In this document: positions 6,930-11,487 of the stretch, piece by piece | Layout: every line of letters starts with the position of its first letter | Numbering within the stretch: position 1 is the stretch's first letter | Source of the DNA: an uncultured Eubacterium sp. | GTDB taxonomy: Bacteria > Bacillota_A > Clostridia > Lachnospirales > Lachnospiraceae | DNA length: 11,487 bases | Direction of reading: 5' to 3' | NCBI GenBank assembly: GCA_947653505.1 | Contig: CANTHI010000060.1 | Location: 1-11,487, forward strand | Notes under the pieces: model-generated | Databases searched by the model: none | Seen by the model: only the letters and a program-made list of their open reading frames with translations | Told to the model about the DNA's origin: nothing | Translations under genes and position numbers: made by a program

Positions 6930-6939
6930 TGGGTAGTTA

Positions 6940-9060
6940 ATGAAAAGGTTTTTACAAAAGTTAAAAGTACTTGCAGCTGTATCACTGGTGCTTTTATGCA
7001 TCTGCATAAATAGCAGTACTTCTTACGCGGCAAAAATGAGAGCAGACAGCAATTGTTTTAATGTGATGGTTGTTCTGGATGCGAGTAATTCTATGAATTA
7101 TACAGATCCAGAGGGATTGCGGTATGAAGCAGTCCGGCAGTTTACAAATCTGCTGACAGAGAGGGGAAATTATCTTGGCGGAATTGTATTTTCCAATCAA
7201 GTGGAGGTATCAAAAGCGCCGCAGGCAGTGTCAGGCAATAAAGAAAAAAGGGAGGTTACAGATTTGCTTGCTTCTGTAATGTCTACGGAAGTTACGGACA
7301 AAATGGGGTATACAAATATTGGTGAAGCGCTGACGGAGGCAATCAATCTTCTTGCGGAAAAGGGAAATAAAGATTTGCCTTCGGTTATTGTCTTTTTAAG
7401 CGATGGCAATACGGAGATGCCTACGGAAGAAGAGCAGATGAAGTCCCTTGACCAGAAAGCCGCTGCGATCCAGCAGGCGAGAGAGCAGGATATCAGGATT
7501 TATACGGTTTGCCTGAATGCAAATCAGAAGGCAGACAGCAGCGAGATGGAGCAGATATCACATGCGACGGGAGGAAAACCGCAGGAAGTGGAACAGGCGA
7601 ATGACCTTGCGAAAGTCTTCCGTACTTTTTATAGTCTGATCTATGGGACATCAGCCATTCCTATTTTAAAAGACGAGTTTCCAAAGAGCGGTATCTTAAA
7701 GACAGAATTTGAAGTACCTGGCTTCGGTGTGGAAGAAGTAAACATCGTGATTGATGGCATGATTCATGATGCGCTGCTTCAAAAACCGGACAAAAGCATG
7801 CAAAAAGCCGAAAAAATAATTTCTAATTCTGTTACGTTGTTAAAGATAACAGATGCATTACCAGGGAAATGGATACTTACAATAAAAGGAGATAAAGGAA
7901 ACCGTGTTGGGGTCGATATGATCTATAATTCCAGACTGAGTATTGCAGCAGAAACAGACCAGCAAAAAACTGCGTTTACTGCAGATGAGAACTTTCAGGT
8001 AAAAGCAGTTTTAAAAGCCGGAAATCTCGTGGCGGAAAGAGACGATGAGTACAAAGGATATCATGCATTCCTTCATTTAATGGATGCGTACGGCAAAGAA
8101 CTAAAAAAAGAAGAAATGCCTGTTGCAAATGGGCGCTTTGAAGCAGAATGCCAGCTGGAAGAAGGTGTTTATTATATGAAGGTGGCACTGGAAGGAAACG
8201 GCCTGAAGCGGACTTCGAGAGAGCTTGGACCTTTGCGGGTGTCAGACCAGGAACAGGCCGAAGAGCCAGAACCAGTTAATACACCGCCGCAGGCAGTTGA
8301 AAAAAAGGTAAAGCAGACGGTATATGTCTGGCCAATAAAGGGAGGGCGTCTTCAGACAGATCTGACGCAGCTGGCAACAGATGAGCAGGATGATACATTA
8401 GTTTATCAGATCGTATCCAGTGCATATACAGAAGGGACGGACTACCAGTTTGACGGGAAGGTACTGACGATGGACCATTTCAGTCTTACGAAAGGATCCT
8501 TTGACATAAAGGCAATAGATTCCGGCGGCCTTTTCTGCAGGATAGAGCTGATGGTGACAGTTAGAAATGTAGGGGTTATGGCTATGACCGGACTGGGTGT
8601 TCTTGCTCTGGCCGGACTGGTTATTGCAGGTATTATGTTCCGGATCGCAATCACAAGGCCGTTTGGCGGGATGATTACTGTAACTTCTTATGTAGATGGA
8701 GAACGTATTCAGGTGTCAAAGAATCCAGGTCGTGGACGCTGCCGACTGTCAGCTTTTCGGGTCAGGAATATTGGTGGCGGTATCAGTTATGTGAAGTCCT
8801 ATTTTCATGCGGTGGATCAGAAAAATGAAAAATGTGTGCGGTTAAAAACAAATGTTCCGGTATATTATCAGGAAAAAATGACAAATGATATTAAAGTGAA
8901 AAGTGGCAGTGCCAATACCGTAAAAATATATGCAAAAAAAGGCGGCAAGGATTATCTTGCAGTTAAGTTTGAAAGCCGTATGAGGCAGCAGCGGGCAGCA
9001 GGCGGGAGAAGGCGGGCAAAAAGGAATGCCGGATCTGTCAGGAATATAGCGAAAAGATAA
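6940..9060 (+). CDS. Membrane-anchored von Willebrand factor A (VWA) domain protein
   Basis: The 706-residue protein starts with a signal peptide: basic MKRFLQKLK, a hydrophobic core to about residue 23, and probable cleavage after SYA near residue 30. A VWA domain follows (about 40-235) with a complete MIDAS metal site: D47-x-S49-x-S51, T125 and D155 (LSDGNTE). Residues about 240-535 are beta-rich and unassigned. There is one transmembrane helix at about 543-567. The cytoplasmic tail of about 135 residues contains a small beta-rich segment and ends in a strongly basic stretch (QQRAAGGRRRAKR and onward). Predicted topology is VWA outside and tail inside. The ATG is preceded by AAGGTGGG at 6 nt. 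The tubulin-like gene starts 14 bp downstream, clearly in the same operon. The VWA domain may bind a protein ligand through a divalent metal; the ligand is unknown. The pairing matches a proposed membrane-remodelling system. Confidence 0.9.
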   Translation: MKRFLQKLKVLAAVSLVLLCICINSSTSYAAKMRADSNCFNVMVVLDASNSMNYTDPEGLRYEAVRQFTNLLTERGNYLGGIVFSNQVEVSKAPQAVSGNKEKREVTDLLASVMSTEVTDKMGYTNIGEALTEAINLLAEKGNKDLPSVIVFLSDGNTEMPTEEEQMKSLDQKAAAIQQAREQDIRIYTVCLNANQKADSSEMEQISHATGGKPQEVEQANDLAKVFRTFYSLIYGTSAIPILKDEFPKSGILKTEFEVPGFGVEEVNIVIDGMIHDALLQKPDKSMQKAEKIISNSVTLLKITDALPGKWILTIKGDKGNRVGVDMIYNSRLSIAAETDQQKTAFTADENFQVKAVLKAGNLVAERDDEYKGYHAFLHLMDAYGKELKKEEMPVANGRFEAECQLEEGVYYMKVALEGNGLKRTSRELGPLRVSDQEQAEEPEPVNTPPQAVEKKVKQTVYVWPIKGGRLQTDLTQLATDEQDDTLVYQIVSSAYTEGTDYQFDGKVLTMDHFSLTKGSFDIKAIDSGGLFCRIELMVTVRNVGVMAMTGLGVLALAGLVIAGIMFRIAITRPFGGMITVTSYVDGERIQVSKNPGRGRCRLSAFRVRNIGGGISYVKSYFHAVDQKNEKCVRLKTNVPVYYQEKMTNDIKVKSGSANTVKIYAKKGGKDYLAVKFESRMRQQRAAGGRRRAKRNAGSVRNIAKR

Positions 9061-9074
9061 AGGAGACGAAAGAA

Positions 9075-11432
9075 ATGTCAGTTTATGAAAAATTATTATT
9101 GAGTACAGGAGGAGGGATTGTATCATCCAAGCAGCAGGCAGATCAGGTAGCCAATACAGCTACGCTTCTGATTGGATTGGGCGGTACGGGGGTACACTGC
9201 ATCCGCACGATTAAGACGCAGGTATATGACCGGCTGATTCCGGATAATCCGGGCGGGGTGAATCCGGAATATGCACATATTCGCTTTATAGGGGTGGATT
9301 CGGATAACAAGAGCCTGGGAGGTAATTTTAAGGGGGAATCGCTGGAAGAGTCCAAAAGGGCTGATGAGATCCTTTCCCTGAGTGTTTCAGAGTTTTTACC
9401 GATCGGGAATCAGAACATCAGGCAGATACTAAAAAATGTCAATAGCCTAAAGAAGAGGGAAGAATTATCCTGGCTGGAATATGATAAAATTTCGGCTGTA
9501 AAATTAACAGATGCCGGCGCCGGAGGTATACGGCAGGTCGGGCGGCTTCTGATGATGGATAAATCCCAGGATTTCATGACAAAAGTAGAACAGGAATTAG
9601 CAAAGGCAAAGCGGGGATTAAAAAGCCCCCACATAAATGTACATATTTTTTCTGGTTTAAGCGGTGGTACGGGCTCTGGATGTTTTTTGGATGTTTGTTA
9701 TATGATACGGTCTGTTTTAGACAGTCAGGGCGGTAATATTTATGGTTATTTTTTCCTTCCGGATGTGAACCTGGACAACATCCCATTCAGCGTCAAAAAT
9801 GTGCGTGAATATATTCCGAAAAATGGTTATGCGGCAATGCAGGAATTGGATTACTGTATGAGAATCCAGCAGAATGGAGGAAGTTTTACACAGACATATC
9901 AGAATAAAAAGACGGTCAGGTGGGACCGGCCGCCAGTCGATATGTGCCATTTGATATGTGCAACGGATAAAGATAATAATGTAATTCCAAATGCATATAT
10001 GTATGCGATGAATGTTACGGCAGAATATATTCTGGATATGCTTACATATTCAGAAAAATTTGGATTTGAGCAGCACCTGGCTAATTTCGTGCATATGACA
10101 TCTGAGGCAGATGAAAAAAAGACGATTGGAGCTGAAATGGCATATTGTGCGATCGGAGCCTCCTGTACCAGTATCCCGCTTAGGGAAATTAATACTTACC
10201 TCGCATCAGGATTGTTTGGGCGGTTTGAATCCGTTCAGAACAATGTTCCTACGCAGGCAGAAGTGGAAGAATTTATGATCTCGGCTGTTGCGAAAGGTGC
10301 GAAAGATCTGGATGAAGCTTATGAATTTTTAAAAGAAGAGATGAAGAGTGGGATTGAGGATACTTACGATGTCTATCCGGATAGCTGGAAAGATGTCTGG
10401 GAAGGAGACGCAGAGTTTACAAAATGGTATACCGGACAGACTGCACATAAACTGGGCAGGGCAGAAGAAAATGCCAGGAGTATGACAGCGCCAGAGAATA
10501 AACAGTCTTTGATTCAACGGATCCGGACAGAACTGGTGAATGTGATCTGCGATATAGAAAAAGGCCCGATTTATGCATACCGTTTGTTCAGCGCTGCGGA
10601 AAGTAACAATCTTTTAAATGTTGTAAAAGGATGGAACGAAATAAATAAAGTAGAGTGGGAGCAGTGTTTACATGAATCAAAAGAAGTCCGGGAAAATTAT
10701 GTGCGGGCAAGAAATGATTTTCTGGATTACAAAAGAGCGCATTCGAAGCGGTTTGAGTATTATGAGGAGTGCACAATAGAGCATGAGAAATACAAGATTT
10801 TTCTTGGCCCAAGAAATGAAATAGATAAAAAAGTTGCAGGGGAAGCTACCGGAATTTATCAAAAGCTGCATACGGTTTTGGACATTTTTTATGAACAGCT
10901 GGAAAGTATCAGCAGTGAGTATTATATAAAATTGCAAAAGGTTGTCAGTAACCTGATTAGTACTTTCAGTGCAAACAGACTGGATTTGGCAGGGCAGCAG
11001 ACATCTAAGGCCGGGAATGCTTTTAATACGCCATTGATCACCATTTCAGACTTAAAGGAAACTCTGGATAAAAAAATTGCAGCAATCCATGTGAAAGGTA
11101 TGTTTGATCAGTTTATGCGTATGTTCCTCCGTAATGAAAAGACCTGGCTGGAAGAGAATGAGAGTGAAATTGCCCGTCTTGTGACAGATTTTTTTATAAA
11201 CAGTGCATTTGCAGATTTTGCCGGCCATACGATCACGGAATATTTGCAGGATAAGTACAACACGAAAAATCCTGAAGTGCTCAGGGATAAAATATTAGAT
11301 GAGATTAATTCTTTGATATTAAGTGCAAATCCGTTATTTTATTTTAATGAGAGTATATATAAGGAAAACAATACATCAAAATTAAAGTTCATTTTTGCAG
11401 CCTGGCAAATCGGGGCAGATACTCCTGGATAA
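9075..11432 (+). CDS. Tubulin/FtsZ-superfamily protein (Tubulin_2-like, FtsZ-like); 3' end doubtful
   Basis: The N-terminal 350 or so residues show a tubulin-type GTPase fold. A first nucleotide-binding loop is GLGGTG (34-39), followed by FIGVDSD (71-77), a GAGAGG-like loop (147-151) and the signature GGTGSG (197-202), which corresponds to GGGTGTG in FtsZ and tubulin. I could not find the canonical FtsZ T7 catalytic motif (NxDxxD), so hydrolysis or polymerisation may differ. The rest (about 400-785) is charged and helical with likely coiled coil around 525-640. This is far larger than FtsZ and fits the FtsZ-like family found beside VWA proteins. AGGAG (9061-9065) is 9 nt before the ATG, and the VWA stop is 14 bp upstream. 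The stop at 11430 lies in the loop of a 54-bp fold-back at the window end, so the true protein may be longer. No signal peptide or membrane helix is seen, so it is probably cytoplasmic. Confidence 0.82.
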   Translation: MSVYEKLLLSTGGGIVSSKQQADQVANTATLLIGLGGTGVHCIRTIKTQVYDRLIPDNPGGVNPEYAHIRFIGVDSDNKSLGGNFKGESLEESKRADEILSLSVSEFLPIGNQNIRQILKNVNSLKKREELSWLEYDKISAVKLTDAGAGGIRQVGRLLMMDKSQDFMTKVEQELAKAKRGLKSPHINVHIFSGLSGGTGSGCFLDVCYMIRSVLDSQGGNIYGYFFLPDVNLDNIPFSVKNVREYIPKNGYAAMQELDYCMRIQQNGGSFTQTYQNKKTVRWDRPPVDMCHLICATDKDNNVIPNAYMYAMNVTAEYILDMLTYSEKFGFEQHLANFVHMTSEADEKKTIGAEMAYCAIGASCTSIPLREINTYLASGLFGRFESVQNNVPTQAEVEEFMISAVAKGAKDLDEAYEFLKEEMKSGIEDTYDVYPDSWKDVWEGDAEFTKWYTGQTAHKLGRAEENARSMTAPENKQSLIQRIRTELVNVICDIEKGPIYAYRLFSAAESNNLLNVVKGWNEINKVEWEQCLHESKEVRENYVRARNDFLDYKRAHSKRFEYYEECTIEHEKYKIFLGPRNEIDKKVAGEATGIYQKLHTVLDIFYEQLESISSEYYIKLQKVVSNLISTFSANRLDLAGQQTSKAGNAFNTPLITISDLKETLDKKIAAIHVKGMFDQFMRMFLRNEKTWLEENESEIARLVTDFFINSAFADFAGHTITEYLQDKYNTKNPEVLRDKILDEINSLILSANPLFYFNESIYKENNTSKLKFIFAAWQIGADTPG

Positions 11433-11487
11433 GAAATGAACTTTAATTTTGATGTATTGTTTTCCTTATATATACTCTCATTAAAAT
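11341..11487. repeat. Perfect 54-bp inverted repeat (fold-back) at the window end, probable artefact
   Basis: Bases 11434-11487 are the exact reverse complement of 11341-11394, with no mismatch across 54 bp, separated by a 39-bp centre (11395-11433). The left arm lies inside the coding sequence of the tubulin-like gene and the right arm runs to the last base of the window. This geometry is typical of a fold-back chimera or assembly dead end at a contig terminus. A natural palindrome would need one arm to be constrained by protein coding and an exact copy just past the stop. The sequence from 11395 onward should not be trusted. Confidence 0.95.

Larger units (their letters stand above)
6426..6939. 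other. Intergenic region of 514 bp between the aro fusion and the VWA/tubulin-like operon
   Basis: No convincing + strand gene is present. In order it contains an intrinsic terminator (6531-6576), a possible minus-strand gene tail (6598-6699), a sigma-A-like promoter (6680-6708) and a perfect 7-bp inverted repeat (6739-6756). These are followed by two short hairpins (6788-6837), a 12-bp repeat pair (6849-6860 and 6918-6929), a tandem 14-bp duplication (6877-6904) and the ribosome binding site of the VWA gene (AAGGTGGG, 6927-6934). Nothing recognisable is seen in 6426-6530. No tRNA or named riboswitch could be matched. Confidence 0.7.

Noticed and set aside
6864..7013. A 49-codon upstream frame overlapping the start of the VWA gene
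   Set aside because: The AAGGA before its ATG is only 2 nt away, it is made largely of the 14-bp repeat, and it overlaps a good signal peptide frame.
11341..11487. The terminal inverted repeat as a transposon end or invertible switch
   Set aside because: The centre is only 39 bp with no recombinase gene, one arm is inside conserved coding sequence, and the other runs exactly to the window edge; an artefact is simpler.

Overview
The window looks like a chromosomal piece from a low-to-mid GC Firmicute of the class Clostridia, probably a gut Lachnospiraceae-type bacterium. This rests on the Shine-Dalgarno-rich starts, the codon use, the Bacillus/Clostridium-style Pho boxes and the gene content. 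It is inference, not a database match. All confident genes lie on the + strand. The left edge cuts a gene. The right edge carries a perfect 54-bp fold-back that looks like an assembly or library artefact at a contig end.

Layout: (1) 1-2393 is the end of a sulfate-activation operon, cysD (5' truncated) followed directly by cysN. CysN carries an extra C-terminal region of about 160 residues that is not an APS kinase. (2) 2394-4282 is a separately transcribed Na+/phosphate cotransporter with a PhoU-like tail. Its promoter has four Pho-box hexamers at exact 11-bp steps just upstream of a perfect TATAAT. (3) 4373-5042 is a compact MntA-HepT (nucleotidyltransferase/HEPN) toxin-antitoxin pair with overlapping reading frames. 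(4) 5088-6425 is a single-chain fusion of shikimate kinase and type I 3-dehydroquinate dehydratase, both active sites intact, followed by a strong intrinsic terminator. (5) 6426-6939 is a 514-bp gap. It holds the terminator, a possible minus-strand gene remnant, a strong sigma-A-type promoter, and a leader of about 225 nt with a palindrome, two small hairpins and a tandem 14-bp repeat. (6) 6940-11432 is a two-gene operon: a secreted/membrane-anchored von Willebrand A protein and a large tubulin/FtsZ-superfamily protein.

The last operon is the most interesting system. A VWA sensor or adhesion domain outside the cell is tethered by one membrane helix to a basic cytoplasmic tail. It is co-expressed with a GTPase-fold tubulin-like protein. 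This matches the pairing once proposed from genome context as a membrane-remodelling system (FtsZ-like families, Makarova and Koonin), whose function is still essentially unknown. Further components probably lie beyond the right edge. The 3' end of the tubulin-like gene should be treated as uncertain because of the fold-back.
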